Below are positions 1-7,084 of a DNA stretch of 39,456 nt, piece by piece. The notes beneath the pieces were generated by a model. The model had not been told where the DNA came from and searched no databases. It was given only the letters and a program-made list of their open reading frames with translations. Within the stretch, counting starts at the first letter, position 1. Each line of letters starts with the position of its first letter. A program made the position numbers and the translations under genes. Origin of the DNA: Mycolicibacterium chlorophenolicum (GTDB taxonomy: Bacteria; Actinomycetota; Actinomycetes; Mycobacteriales; Mycobacteriaceae); assembly GCF_001044235.1 (NCBI RefSeq), contig NZ_JYNL01000041.1:1-39456 (forward strand), in the 5' to 3' direction.

Positions 1-22
1 CCTTTCTGAACTGGCCTGATTG

Positions 23-535
23 ATGCGTAGAGAACACCAATCCTCCCAGCTCAAGGGGCACTTTCCTCATTCCGACACCCCACGACCAACCAATTTATCG
101 GTGGATCGAGGCTTAGTCGTTGCAGCTGACGGTGACTCCCGGTCAGCCAAAGCGCGCCGAGCACGACAACTTGGCGTCGCGATCTGCACCTTCTCCGAAT
201 TTGTGCTCGCACTCGAGACAGGAAGGCCTGTGACATCGGCCCGCGTTGCTTCTTCGGGCGTCGCCGTCGTATGTGTCACCTGCGGATGCTCATGGATGGC
301 CCCTAGGCAATCCGTCGGTGCGATGTGTGTTGACTGCTCGCGCTCGGCGCTGTTTGACGAAGGAGCGCCGCGCCCTGAAGGGGTCAACCTCAGCAGCGAC
401 GGAACGCGCGAATCGACCTCCGCCGTTGTGATCCTGCTCTGTGCCGACTGCGGAACCCATTGGGAGCGACCACGAGTTCGAGGTCGCCGACCCACGCTCT
501 GTCAGGAATGCGCGGCCAAGGATAGGGCTATCTGA
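23..535 (+). CDS. BRCT-fragment and double zinc-ribbon protein
   Basis: I do not recognise this 170-residue protein as a whole. Residues about 30-65 read like the C-terminal half of a BRCT domain (a run of small residues, then SRSAKARRARQLGV, then a hydrophobic FSEFVLAL helix), as in DNA ligase or plasmid exonuclease-type proteins; the front half of that domain is missing. Two zinc-ribbon-like modules follow, each with two CxxC pairs and a Trp two or three residues after the first pair (CVTC...CVDC and CADC...CQEC), so they look duplicated. An in-frame TGA at 17-19 closes the frame just upstream, so the start is ATG 23 or TTG 20; no ribosome-binding site is visible. The next gene starts 2 nt after its stop, suggesting one transcript. 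A DNA-binding or protein-binding role is only a guess. Confidence 0.6.
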   Translation: MRREHQSSQLKGHFPHSDTPRPTNLSVDRGLVVAADGDSRSAKARRARQLGVAICTFSEFVLALETGRPVTSARVASSGVAVVCVTCGCSWMAPRQSVGAMCVDCSRSALFDEGAPRPEGVNLSSDGTRESTSAVVILLCADCGTHWERPRVRGRRPTLCQECAAKDRAI

Positions 536-537
536 GG

Positions 538-1086
538 ATGGAGTATCAATCGGTCGCCGTCGTTGACGCCAGCGCGGACGCCATTATTGTTTGGCAGGTT
601 GACGTGAGCTCCGACCCGTCGGGATTGAGCCGGATGTCCGGTGCATGGGTTCTGGCGGCAACTGATTCCACGACATTGAGATCGCTTACGGAGGCTCGTT
701 ACCTAGCAGCCACCAGGGCCGGCTTGGGCGCCTGCCGACGCGCCCGAGCCAGCGGATATACGGCCAGGATCGACCTCTCGCTGACTCTCACCCAAGTCTC
801 CGACGAGGTCGACCGACTGCAGAAGATGTTCGAACAAGCGGTTGCCGGCTGGAAGTCCACACTTGTCCCTCCCGCCTGGCCAACGCTTCCCCGGTGCATT
901 GACGCCGACAAACCGCCCGTCGATCGCGATGCTCCCGGAGATGTCCTATTCGCACTTGAGATCGCACGATGGCTGGAAGCTGTCGCACTCGCATGGGAAG
1001 TAGTTGAGCAGCAGCGTCTGATGCGCAAGCAACTTCGCGGCGAACATGAAAGCTACCGCAAGTTGCCTCTGGCAACAGCGGAGTAA
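538..1086 (+). CDS. hypothetical protein, faintly RNase H-like
   Basis: The 182-residue product is not recognised. It starts with ATG two bases after the stop of the BRCT/zinc-ribbon gene, so the two are probably translated together. The N-terminus (VAVVDASAD, then a SGAWVLAATD strand) followed by a TEARYLAATRAGL helix and an ARIDLSL strand resembles the Asp-Glu-Asp order of RNase H-like folds, but the match is weak and I would not assign the activity. The C-terminal third is helical and charged, ending in an Arg/Glu/Lys-rich helix. No membrane segment or signal peptide is visible. Confidence 0.55.
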   Translation: MEYQSVAVVDASADAIIVWQVDVSSDPSGLSRMSGAWVLAATDSTTLRSLTEARYLAATRAGLGACRRARASGYTARIDLSLTLTQVSDEVDRLQKMFEQAVAGWKSTLVPPAWPTLPRCIDADKPPVDRDAPGDVLFALEIARWLEAVALAWEVVEQQRLMRKQLRGEHESYRKLPLATAE

Positions 1087-1119
1087 AGCTCAGGGCGGCC
1101 AAGGCCGTCCGCGGAGAGG

Positions 1120-1620
1120 TCATATGCCAATCAGCTCGCGGCCGTCGGCTTGCCAAGCGCGCATGCCGCCACGCAGTTCGACGACATCGGTGAAGCCGAG
1201 ACCGCGAAGCGCTTCAGCCGCAGTCGCACTCATCGGCCCAGACCGGCAGTAAATTGCCAACGCCGCACCGCGATCGGTCGGGAGTCGACCGGCCTGCTCA
1301 GTGATCTGGTCGAACGGGATCGACAGGTCCGTGCCGGCGATGTCGCCCTCGAAGGGCACATGGACGTTCACCGTCACCCGATCGGGCTCGGCGATCGCTG
1401 CAGCGAACTCGTCGGGGTCCACCAAACGGGCGGCGGTGGGCGTCTGGGTCTGCGACGTCGACGTTGGGCGTGGACCTATCGACGTGCACGCGCCCAGCGC
1501 CAGTACGGCGACCAGTACCAGAACCGCGACAACGAATCGTGATGCCGACGTGGTGAAAACCGACTGTGGATATCGCCATCGCGACGCTTCGACACGACTG
1601 CGGCGATCCGAATTGCGCAT
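1120..1620 (-). CDS. rhodanese-like lipoprotein
   Basis: A 166-residue secreted lipoprotein with a single rhodanese domain. The N-terminus has a basic stretch, a hydrophobic segment (residues about 28-42) and a lipobox LGAC with the lipidated Cys at 45; a Ser/Thr/Pro linker follows. The rhodanese part holds the NVHVPFEGDIAGTDLSIPF strand block that is typical of short extracytoplasmic rhodaneses, and the active-site loop YCRSGPMSA with Cys 125, where a persulfide would form. The ATG at 1620 lies six bases after a TATATT -10 box, so the mRNA is probably leaderless. A CsoR-type palindrome covers that promoter, which points to copper control. It is divergent from the DUF1326 gene. Sulfur transfer or copper-thiol chemistry at the membrane is an inference. 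Confidence 0.85.
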   Translation of the reverse strand: MRNSDRRSRVEASRWRYPQSVFTTSASRFVVAVLVLVAVLALGACTSIGPRPTSTSQTQTPTAARLVDPDEFAAAIAEPDRVTVNVHVPFEGDIAGTDLSIPFDQITEQAGRLPTDRGAALAIYCRSGPMSATAAEALRGLGFTDVVELRGGMRAWQADGRELIGI

Positions 1621-1626
1621 CGCCCA

Positions 1627-1645
1627 AATATACCCCCTAGGGGTA
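1627..1645 (-). promoter_or_regulatory. CsoR-type operator and -10 box of the rhodanese gene
   Basis: The near-perfect dyad TACCCCCTAGGGGTA (1631-1645) matches the C-rich/G-rich half-sites of CsoR-family operators. Read on the minus strand it touches a TATATT -10 element (1632 to 1627), six bases before the ATG at 1620. A bound repressor would cover the promoter. Confidence 0.7.
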
Positions 1646-1687
1646 CTTGCGCACCAGCGTTTCGAGCGCTACGGTTACCTGACTAAA

Positions 1688-1702
1688 TACCCCCAGGGGG
1701 TA
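1688..1702 (+). promoter_or_regulatory. CsoR-type operator upstream of DUF1326 gene
   Basis: Perfect dyad TACCCCCAGGGGGTA, 43 bases from the centre of the neighbouring copy at 1631-1645. It lies 19 bases before the ATG at 1722, between a probable promoter and the AAGGA ribosome-binding site at 1708-1712. Confidence 0.7.
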
Positions 1703-1721
1703 TAGGAAAGGATGGAAGGTG

Positions 1722-2435
1722 ATGACACGTACCTCGACAGCCGTCGACTGGCATCTACGCGGTGACTGGTTCGATGTGTGCAGCTGCAAGCTGCCCTGCC
1801 CGTGCAGCTTCGCCCAGGAGCCCACCCACGGTGACTGCCTGTTCACCCTCGTCTGGCATGTCCGCGAGGGCCACTTCGGCGAGGTGGATCTCGCGGGACT
1901 GACCGTCGTCTCGCTCGGCGAGTTCACCGGAAACATGTGGGTCGGTGACCCCAACGCGATGATGAAGCTGATGTTCTACATCGACGCCAAGGCCGATGCC
2001 CCCCAGCGGGAGGCGTTGGAGCGGATCTTCACCGGCAAGGTAGGCGGCTGGCCAGCCGAATTCGCAAGCCTGATAGCGGATCTGCGTGGTATCGAGTACG
2101 CGCCCATCACTTTCGAGTCCGCAGACGATCTGGCCTATTGGCGCGCCGAAATTCCGACCAAGGTGGATGTGCGGGTTGCTGCGCTGACTGGCCCTACTTC
2201 TGATCCGAACCAGCGTGTCACGACCGTCAACGCGCCGGGCGCCGAGGTCGGGCCCGGGCAGGTCGCTACATGGGGAGTCGTCGAGCGTGATGACGCTGTC
2301 GGCTTTGAGTGGTCGCACGAATACCGCGGCGGCTCCAGCAAGCACTTCCCCTTCGACTGGCGACCCGAGGGCGGCGACACGGGCCAGTCGGAAACCGCCT
2401 CGGATGAGGATTCGTCATGTCGGTGCTGCGCCTGA
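1722..2435 (+). CDS. DUF1326 domain protein
   Basis: A 237-residue soluble protein of the DUF1326 family. Near the N-terminus it has the Cys cluster CSCKLPCPC (Cys 20, 22, 26, 28) after a GDWFDVC strand, and it ends in a second cluster, CRCCA, so it could bind a thiophilic metal. The ATG at 1722 is preferred over the adjacent GTG at 1719 because AAGGA (1708-1712) is then well spaced. DUF1326 genes usually stand next to a DUF2182 membrane partner; none is visible here, and the stretch downstream does not encode one. A CsoR-type operator sits directly upstream, so copper-responsive expression shared with the divergent rhodanese gene is likely. The biochemical function of the family is not established. 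Confidence 0.85.
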   Translation: MTRTSTAVDWHLRGDWFDVCSCKLPCPCSFAQEPTHGDCLFTLVWHVREGHFGEVDLAGLTVVSLGEFTGNMWVGDPNAMMKLMFYIDAKADAPQREALERIFTGKVGGWPAEFASLIADLRGIEYAPITFESADDLAYWRAEIPTKVDVRVAALTGPTSDPNQRVTTVNAPGAEVGPGQVATWGVVERDDAVGFEWSHEYRGGSSKHFPFDWRPEGGDTGQSETASDEDSSCRCCA

Positions 2436-2856
2436 CCCGTGTTGGCCTGCGCCGACCGGATGAGGGCAGGGTGGCCGCCCAGGACGTAACAGTTCCTGGG
2501 CCGGGCGCCCCCGCCCGGCTTCGACTACACGCGGGCCAAAGCCGCCGGTAGGGCATGGACTGCCGCGCAACGCTGCCAAGTACTGACGCCGCTGATTCGC
2601 GTGGTGGTGTCACACGATCGGGCTGCTGCGGGTCGCGCCCGGTTGCCGTGGCACCGGGGTCATCGACCTCGATGATCTACGCCGTCCAGATTCCCAGTTG
2701 ACGCGCACATATCTGTTCGGTCTGGGGCTGCCGCACTGGATAACGCACGGTGGACCATGAACTGGTCTACGTCGCCGGCTTGCCCCCGCCAGCACACTCG
2801 CTCAAGGCCAAATTTCAAGTGGCAAAGTCCATTTCGATACCGCAGGAGCAGAACCG
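2436..2856. other. no recognisable gene
   Basis: About 420 bases between the DUF1326 gene and the small Met/Cys peptide. I checked for a DUF2182-type partner or its remains and saw none; the frames here lack start sites with ribosome-binding sequences. It may hold decayed sequence or a long leader for the peptide. Confidence 0.4.
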
Positions 2857-3000
2857 ATGGCGGTCGTCTATGCCGATGCCAAGGCTGCACCTCTGGTGTG
2901 GTGCTCCAATGGCGCCATGAAAATGCCGATGCCGATGGAGAACTGCCCGATGTACTCCGCCATGGATGAGCCGTGCCCACGTTGCCAGGATCGAATGTAA
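2857..3000 (+). CDS. small Met/Cys-rich peptide, possible copper-binding
   Basis: A 47-residue reading frame preceded by a strong AGGAG (2844-2848) eight bases before the ATG. The peptide has four Cys (16, 30, 40, 43), the last two in a CPRC pair, and nine Met, among them the alternating run MKMPMPMENCPM at 21-32. This composition fits soft-metal (copper) coordination, as in Met-motif copper proteins and small metallothioneins, but it does not match mycobacterial MymT as I recall it, and I know no named family. There is no signal peptide. It lies between the DUF1326 gene and a His-rich membrane protein, both plausible copper genes. The coding call rests on the ribosome-binding site, composition and context. 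Confidence 0.6.
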   Translation: MAVVYADAKAAPLVWCSNGAMKMPMPMENCPMYSAMDEPCPRCQDRM

Positions 3001-3320
3001 GCACCGACAACGCTCACGACGCGCCGGCCGGAAACTGACTTCGTCTCCGCCACTTGCAGACAAACACTGCGCGCGATCGGGTGGTGTCACTAGCTGGGGT
3101 GATCTCCATCTCGTGTCACCGATCCGCGGCGGGAAGCGGAAGTTCGACAGGAGTCGCTGCGGTCGGTGGCGGAGTCATCCCGGTATCAGGGGAGCGACGG
3201 GTCTTGGATGTTCGTCATGGTCGTCTTGATGAGCTGCCGATCGCGCCTGCTGCAGATCTGGTACTCGACCGTTATCCGCTGGTTCTCGTGCCCGTCCGGC
3301 TGCTATGCCACTGTCAAGCA
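3001..3320. other. no recognisable gene
   Basis: About 320 bases before the His-rich membrane protein. The frame of that protein stays open through most of this stretch, back to about 3054, but the translated text is low in hydrophobic order and looks non-coding. No clear promoter, operator or repeat was seen. Confidence 0.35.
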
Positions 3321-4148
3321 GTGACGGCCAAGGATGCGATCAAGACGGACAGCCAATTGTCTGCCCGGTGCGCAGCGATTGCTTCCGTCGGCGCGGCGAC
3401 TATCCACATTGTGGTCGCGCCCATGCACTGGCGTGACTGGTTGCCATCAGGACTGTTTTTCGCGTCCATCGCGATGTTCCAGCTACTCTGGGCGCTCCTT
3501 GCCTGGTCGAGGCCGGTATCGGCGTTGCTAGCTGCTGGGGTCGCGGCCAACGCCGGGTCAGCCGCGCTGTGGGTCCTGTCCCGGACCGCGGGTGCTCCCT
3601 TCGGCCCGTCTGCAGGCCAGCCCGAGGTCGTGGACGCCGCCGGAATCGCAGTCCTGTTGCTTCAGTGCTACGTCGTGATGGGCGCCGGATGGGCTTTGGT
3701 TCGCCGTTATCGTGCACAAGAAGTATCTGGAGTCGGCAGGGCGCTGGTCCTGCTCGGCGCGAACACCGTGATGGCGGGTGCTGTGACCGTTGGACTGGTT
3801 TCGACCATGCAAGGCCATCAGCACCACCATGGGGGAGTGGCCGAGGCTGAAGACGCACACCCCGCCGTCCCAGGGGCGCATGCAGAGGGCCAACACCATG
3901 AGGGCGGCTCGCACAGTGCTGGTTCACCAAGACCGGATAGCCCCGGCAGCGTTGCGACGCCGCCTCCTGCGGAGCCGGGGCCGCTCCCGAACGACACCGT
4001 CCACGACACTGCCGAGGGTGACCACGCTGAGCATGCGGCTCCCGCGAATAGTGTTGCCCGACAGTCATCCTCAGCTGAGACGGTTGATGAGCTCGGCTTG
4101 TCGCCGGGTGAGCTCGAGTCGGACGGTCACCGCCACGATCACGGTTGA
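3321..4148 (+). CDS. membrane protein with His-rich cytosolic or external tail
   Basis: About 275 residues with four or five hydrophobic helices (the first containing IHIVVAPMHW-like His/Met residues, then LPSGLFFASIAMFQLLWALL, then further Ala/Leu/Val-rich segments) followed by a tail of roughly 110 residues rich in His, Glu and Pro, starting GHQHHHG and ending GHRHDHG. The tail should bind transition metals. The general layout (His motif before a short helix bundle) recalls the membrane protein Rv0970 next to ctpV in the M. tuberculosis cso locus, a resemblance from memory only. The start is uncertain: GTG 3321 is chosen because it precedes the hydrophobic region by a short polar segment; no good ribosome-binding site is visible. 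A metal-buffering or transport-helper role is inferred. Confidence 0.7.
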   Translation: MTAKDAIKTDSQLSARCAAIASVGAATIHIVVAPMHWRDWLPSGLFFASIAMFQLLWALLAWSRPVSALLAAGVAANAGSAALWVLSRTAGAPFGPSAGQPEVVDAAGIAVLLLQCYVVMGAGWALVRRYRAQEVSGVGRALVLLGANTVMAGAVTVGLVSTMQGHQHHHGGVAEAEDAHPAVPGAHAEGQHHEGGSHSAGSPRPDSPGSVATPPPAEPGPLPNDTVHDTAEGDHAEHAAPANSVARQSSSAETVDELGLSPGELESDGHRHDHG

Positions 4149-4194
4149 GTCCTGCTCGGTGAGCCGGGCGCGTCGAGCGGACTGAGGCGACTGC

Positions 4195-4650
4195 TCAGTG
4201 TCCGTGGTCGAAGACCACCAGGGTGTGAGCTAGCGTGGCATCGACGAAGTAGGCGCGGCAATCAAAGTGGTCTTGGATCGTCGAACCGATCTCGGAGGGG
4301 GCATCGACTCGGCCGGACACGTTGAGGACAGTGATGCGCGAACTGTCGACGCCCTTGAGGGGCTCTTCCAGCGTCAGCGCAAAGAGGTCTTTGCCGTCTT
4401 TTTCAAGGCTGCTTGCCTCGATGCGGATGTCAGAGAAATGCGCACTTGTCGGCGCGACCAGGCGCTTGCGGACATCGGATTGGCATCGTTCTTGCGCCAA
4501 TTGCTCGGCGGAGGGCCCGGACTGCCGGTCCTCCGCAAGCCGCTGTGAGCCGATGGCGAAAGCGACGGCGGCTGCCCCCGTCACGCTCATCGCGCCGATC
4601 AACAGCAGTCGTCGCCGGCTCACCGTACGACCACCGCCGTGGCTGCCCAT
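4195..4650 (-). CDS. secreted or membrane-anchored hypothetical protein
   Basis: 151 residues beginning MGSHGGGRTVSRRRLLLIG; the SRRRLLLIGAM start followed by a GAAAVAFAIG segment looks like a Tat-like signal or N-terminal anchor, although the twin-arginine motif is not perfect. The mature part has a Cys, then a KRLVAPTSAHFSDI motif and a later GSTIQDHFDCRAYF motif, a pattern I know from small secreted actinobacterial proteins of unknown function, where the two Cys may form a disulfide. GGGAG lies three bases before ATG 4650. It is convergent with the His-rich membrane protein and divergent from the BlaI-type repressor gene, whose upstream region it shares. Function unknown. Confidence 0.7.
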   Translation of the reverse strand: MGSHGGGRTVSRRRLLLIGAMSVTGAAAVAFAIGSQRLAEDRQSGPSAEQLAQERCQSDVRKRLVAPTSAHFSDIRIEASSLEKDGKDLFALTLEEPLKGVDSSRITVLNVSGRVDAPSEIGSTIQDHFDCRAYFVDATLAHTLVVFDHGH

Positions 4651-5027
4651 GATCTCCCTGCCGGTTCGAGGTGTGGTGCAGTTCCCGACGCGCACACTAC
4701 GGGAGGATCAGAGGTGCGCCGAAGGATTCGATCGATTGCGAATTCGGCGCGGAGCACTGCCGGGCCGCCCCTTCCCACGGTGGCTCCGTCTCGTGGCTGT
4801 GTCACTGGCGGCCCAGGTATCAGGAACACACCTGCGCCGTTGCCGCGTACGCCATCCTTGAGTCCTCTAGGTGAAAGTCGCCTGTACAGAACGTCATCAG
4901 GGGCGTCTTCGGCCACCGGCGGGGTTTCGGCACGTTGGCAATCATCTCCGTAGCGGAGTAGTAACAAATTCGCGGAGACCGCGAGACCCTGGGGTAGTCT
5001 GAGCGCCGAAGTTCTGGGAGGCTGCAG
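4651..5027. promoter_or_regulatory. divergent intergenic region with a BlaI-like half-site
   Basis: Upstream region of both the secreted protein gene and the BlaI-type gene. It holds the short inverted repeat CTCCG-TAG-CGGAG (4946-4958) directly joined to GTAGTAAC (4958-4965), the reverse complement of GTTACTAC found in the stronger site at 6853-6860. It may be an autoregulatory BlaI site. No gene is seen here. Confidence 0.4.
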
Positions 5028-5408
5028 TTGCGAATACGAGGATTTGGAGAGCTGGAAGCGGTCATCATGGATCGCATCTGGAAGCGCGATCCAACGGTGT
5101 CCACGACAGTTCGCGAAGTGTTCGACGAGCTAGCGGCCGAGCGGGGCATTGCTTACACCACGGTGATGTCGACGATGGACAACCTGCATGGCAAGGGTTG
5201 GCTGCAACGTGAACGCGACGGTAAGGCCTATCGGTACTGGCCCACGCTGTCGCGCGAACAGCATGGCGCACGCTTGATGCGGGAAGCCCTGGACACTGGC
5301 GGCCGCTCCGATCTGGTGCTCAGCCATTTCCTGGAGCAGATCGGCCCCGAGAAGGCTGAAAAACTGCGTGCTGAGTTGCGGCGACTGAGCCGTCGGAAGA
5401 AGAAGTAG
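5028..5408 (+). CDS. BlaI/MecI/CopY-family transcriptional repressor
   Basis: 126 residues, the usual length for BlaI-type winged-helix repressors. The start GELEAVIMDRIWKRDPTVSTTVREVFDELA and the recognition region IAYTTVMSTMDNLHGKGWLQRERDGKAYRYWP are diagnostic. The C-terminal dimerisation part is followed by a basic RRLSRRKKK tail. The TTG start at 5028 has GGGAG seven bases upstream. The M56 protease gene starts inside its stop codon, so the pair forms a BlaI/BlaR-type module like Rv1846c-Rv1845c of M. tuberculosis, where signalling leads to release of the repressor from DNA. In firmicutes CopY members of this family respond to copper, but there is no CopY-type CxC pair here, so inactivation through the partner protease is more likely. 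Confidence 0.92.
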   Translation: MRIRGFGELEAVIMDRIWKRDPTVSTTVREVFDELAAERGIAYTTVMSTMDNLHGKGWLQRERDGKAYRYWPTLSREQHGARLMREALDTGGRSDLVLSHFLEQIGPEKAEKLRAELRRLSRRKKK

Positions 5409-6349
5409 TGCTGACCGCCGCCGGGCTGGTGTTGTACAGCGTTACGGTGTTGCTTGCCGGCCCGCGACTTCTCCCCAGATTTACCCGACAGGGCCATTCT
5501 CCCAAGTTGGGCGTTGCGGTTTGGTTGACGGCCATCGGGACAGTACTGGTGGCCTGGGCCAGCGCCATCGCATTCTTCGTTATCGAAGTCGCACGTCATT
5601 GGAGTCATCCGGAGCTGGTGGTGCTGTCGTGCCTGGATCATCTTCACGGTCTCTTCGCTGGTGATCATGGTGGTACGTCACAAGCTTTGGCGCTCATTCT
5701 TGCAGCCGCGATCCCAATGGGACTGATCGTCACCGTTTTTCGTCTGTTCCGGGCCTTGACCCGGCTGCGACTTCGCACGCACGACTACGCCGAAGCTGTC
5801 CGGCTGGTTGGGCGATTCACCGGCGAGCCCAACGTAGTGGTCATCGACGCCCCCGAGCCTGTTGCCTACTGCGTGGCAGGACGACCACCGGTGATCGTGG
5901 TGACCTCCGCGACGCTAGCGGTCCTGGAGAATGATGAGCTGAGTGCGGTTCTCGCGCACGAGCGGGCACATCTTGCAGGGCGCCACCTGAACATCGTCTC
6001 GGCGCTCCGTAGTCTCGCATCGGTCTTTCCTCACCTGACATTGATGACCGAAGGTGCCGCAGAGGTTGGTCGACTTCTCGAGATGTGTGCTGACGACGCC
6101 GCTGCGCGTCGTCACGGTAGCGCGGCGCTTTTGTCCGGGTTGCTCTCATTGGTCGACGCGGCCCCGGCCGGTGCGCTGGCGGCGGCGGGCGTCGCAGTGC
6201 TGGCGCGCGCCGAACGGCTTACTGCGCCGCCGACGCGTCGAAACCGACTGCGCGTCCATGCCGCATCGACAGCGGCGATGACAGTCATGGTCTCGGCACT
6301 CCTGGCCGGCCCCCTAATGGCGCTGTTGGGCCTACCGGCGTGTGGCTGA
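5408..6349 (+). CDS. M56-family membrane metallopeptidase (BlaR1-type)
   Basis: 313 residues with an N-terminal membrane segment, two further helices around residues 35-60 and 95-115, and a final helix near residue 290. The zinc site is HERAH at 184-188 (an HExxH motif), in the context DELSAVLAHERAHLAGRH that is typical of M56 peptidases; a downstream EMCADDAA supplies the probable third ligand. It lacks the C-terminal penicillin-binding sensor of staphylococcal BlaR1, as do the mycobacterial homologues. GTG 5408 overlaps the TAG of the repressor gene by one base, giving tight coupling. The expected role is to inactivate the repressor on an unknown signal, which in this setting could be copper or cell-wall stress. 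Confidence 0.9.
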   Translation: MLTAAGLVLYSVTVLLAGPRLLPRFTRQGHSPKLGVAVWLTAIGTVLVAWASAIAFFVIEVARHWSHPELVVLSCLDHLHGLFAGDHGGTSQALALILAAAIPMGLIVTVFRLFRALTRLRLRTHDYAEAVRLVGRFTGEPNVVVIDAPEPVAYCVAGRPPVIVVTSATLAVLENDELSAVLAHERAHLAGRHLNIVSALRSLASVFPHLTLMTEGAAEVGRLLEMCADDAAARRHGSAALLSGLLSLVDAAPAGALAAAGVAVLARAERLTAPPTRRNRLRVHAASTAAMTVMVSALLAGPLMALLGLPACG

Positions 6350-6626
6350 CAAGTGAGGTGCGGTATGTCCGACCCTCCGCGGTAGGGCCCCGTGTCTGCG
6401 ATCGCAGCGTCTAGCGCCCATCATTGTCGGATCATGCGCAACGCGCATGCAGCATAGGCGCCTATTGCGCGCCACTTGAGGTTCGTCCGAGGATGGAAGA
6501 GCTAAGCCGAAAGCTGCGAACAACAGGGCGTTGACGATGGCTAACGGCCATAAGCCATAGGCGGTCTCGCCATGGTGTCGGACCTTTGAGGCGTGAGGGC
6601 CGCCGATTTATGACGGTCTGGCGGAC

Positions 6627-6824
6627 TTACTGCGCGGCACACCGTCGGTGGACCCGGGGGCGGGACCCGCCCCCGTGTCCGCCCATCATGAACAGCATCA
6701 TGACGGGGCATACAAGCACGACTAGCGCCAACAGAATAGTCGAAGATGACACCCCGAGTACGAACGCACCGACGGCGGCGGCACCTAAAGCCAGGGCGTA
6801 CCACGCAAGATGTTGATTCTTCAT
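6627..6824 (-). CDS. small DUF2933-like membrane protein
   Basis: About 65 residues: MKNQHLAWY, two hydrophobic helices (ALALGAAAVGAFVLG and ILLALVVLVCPVMMLFMM), then GGHGGG and a short basic tail. The layout and the CPVMMLFMMGGHGG end resemble the DUF2933 proteins that often occur in metal-resistance islands. Two start codons are possible; ATG 6824 is preferred because AGGAG then lies six bases upstream, whereas ATG 6830 would touch it. The Met/His/Cys at the end of helix two could bind copper. A strong dyad at 6843-6871, likely a BlaI-type operator, covers its promoter region. Its function is unknown. Confidence 0.75.
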   Translation of the reverse strand: MKNQHLAWYALALGAAAVGAFVLGVSSSTILLALVVLVCPVMMLFMMGGHGGGSRPRVHRRCAAQ

Positions 6825-6842
6825 CGTCATCTCCTATCTGGG

Positions 6843-6871
6843 GTAGTACGTAGTTACTACGTGTGTAACTA
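6843..6871. promoter_or_regulatory. overlapping dyads, candidate BlaI-type operator
   Basis: Two overlapping inverted repeats: GTAGTA (6843-6848) with TACTAC (6855-6860), and TAGTTAC (6851-6857) with GTAACTA (6865-6871), the latter with perfect 7-base arms. TACTA/TAGTA half-sites are the kind recognised by mycobacterial BlaI. It lies 19-47 bases upstream of the DUF2933-like start. The 9-mer TACGTAGTT (6847-6855) recurs at 13308-13316 before the NlpC/P60 gene. Confidence 0.55.
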
Positions 6872-6949
6872 TCGTCTTGCGCGGGCGACACGCCAACCGC
6901 CCTAGGTCCGCCTCCTCACCGGCACAAGACCTCACCCCGGGAGGACTAA

Positions 6950-7084
6950 ATGCCCCTACGCAACCGTCTGCGCGGGGGATGGGCGGTTTGCGGTCATTTA
7001 CGTGGGGCACGTGCAATGGGTGCCCAAGCACTCGGTACCGTCGGCTGCGGCCTGCAGTGCGACGGAGTTTCCGACAGCCTCTAG
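6950..7084 (+). CDS. possible 44-residue Cys-containing peptide
   Basis: A short frame with a very good GGGAGGA (6939-6945) four bases before ATG. It encodes a basic, Gly-rich peptide with three Cys (14, 33, 37), the last two as CGLQC, and ends opposite the stop of the copA gene. It is divergent from the DUF2933-like gene, so the dyad at 6843-6871 could serve both. No family is recognised and composition alone does not prove that it is coding. Confidence 0.3.
   Translation: MPLRNRLRGGWAVCGHLRGARAMGAQALGTVGCGLQCDGVSDSL

Noticed and set aside
2436..2856. Possible DUF2182 partner of the DUF1326 gene
   Set aside because: No membrane helices or family motifs in any frame.
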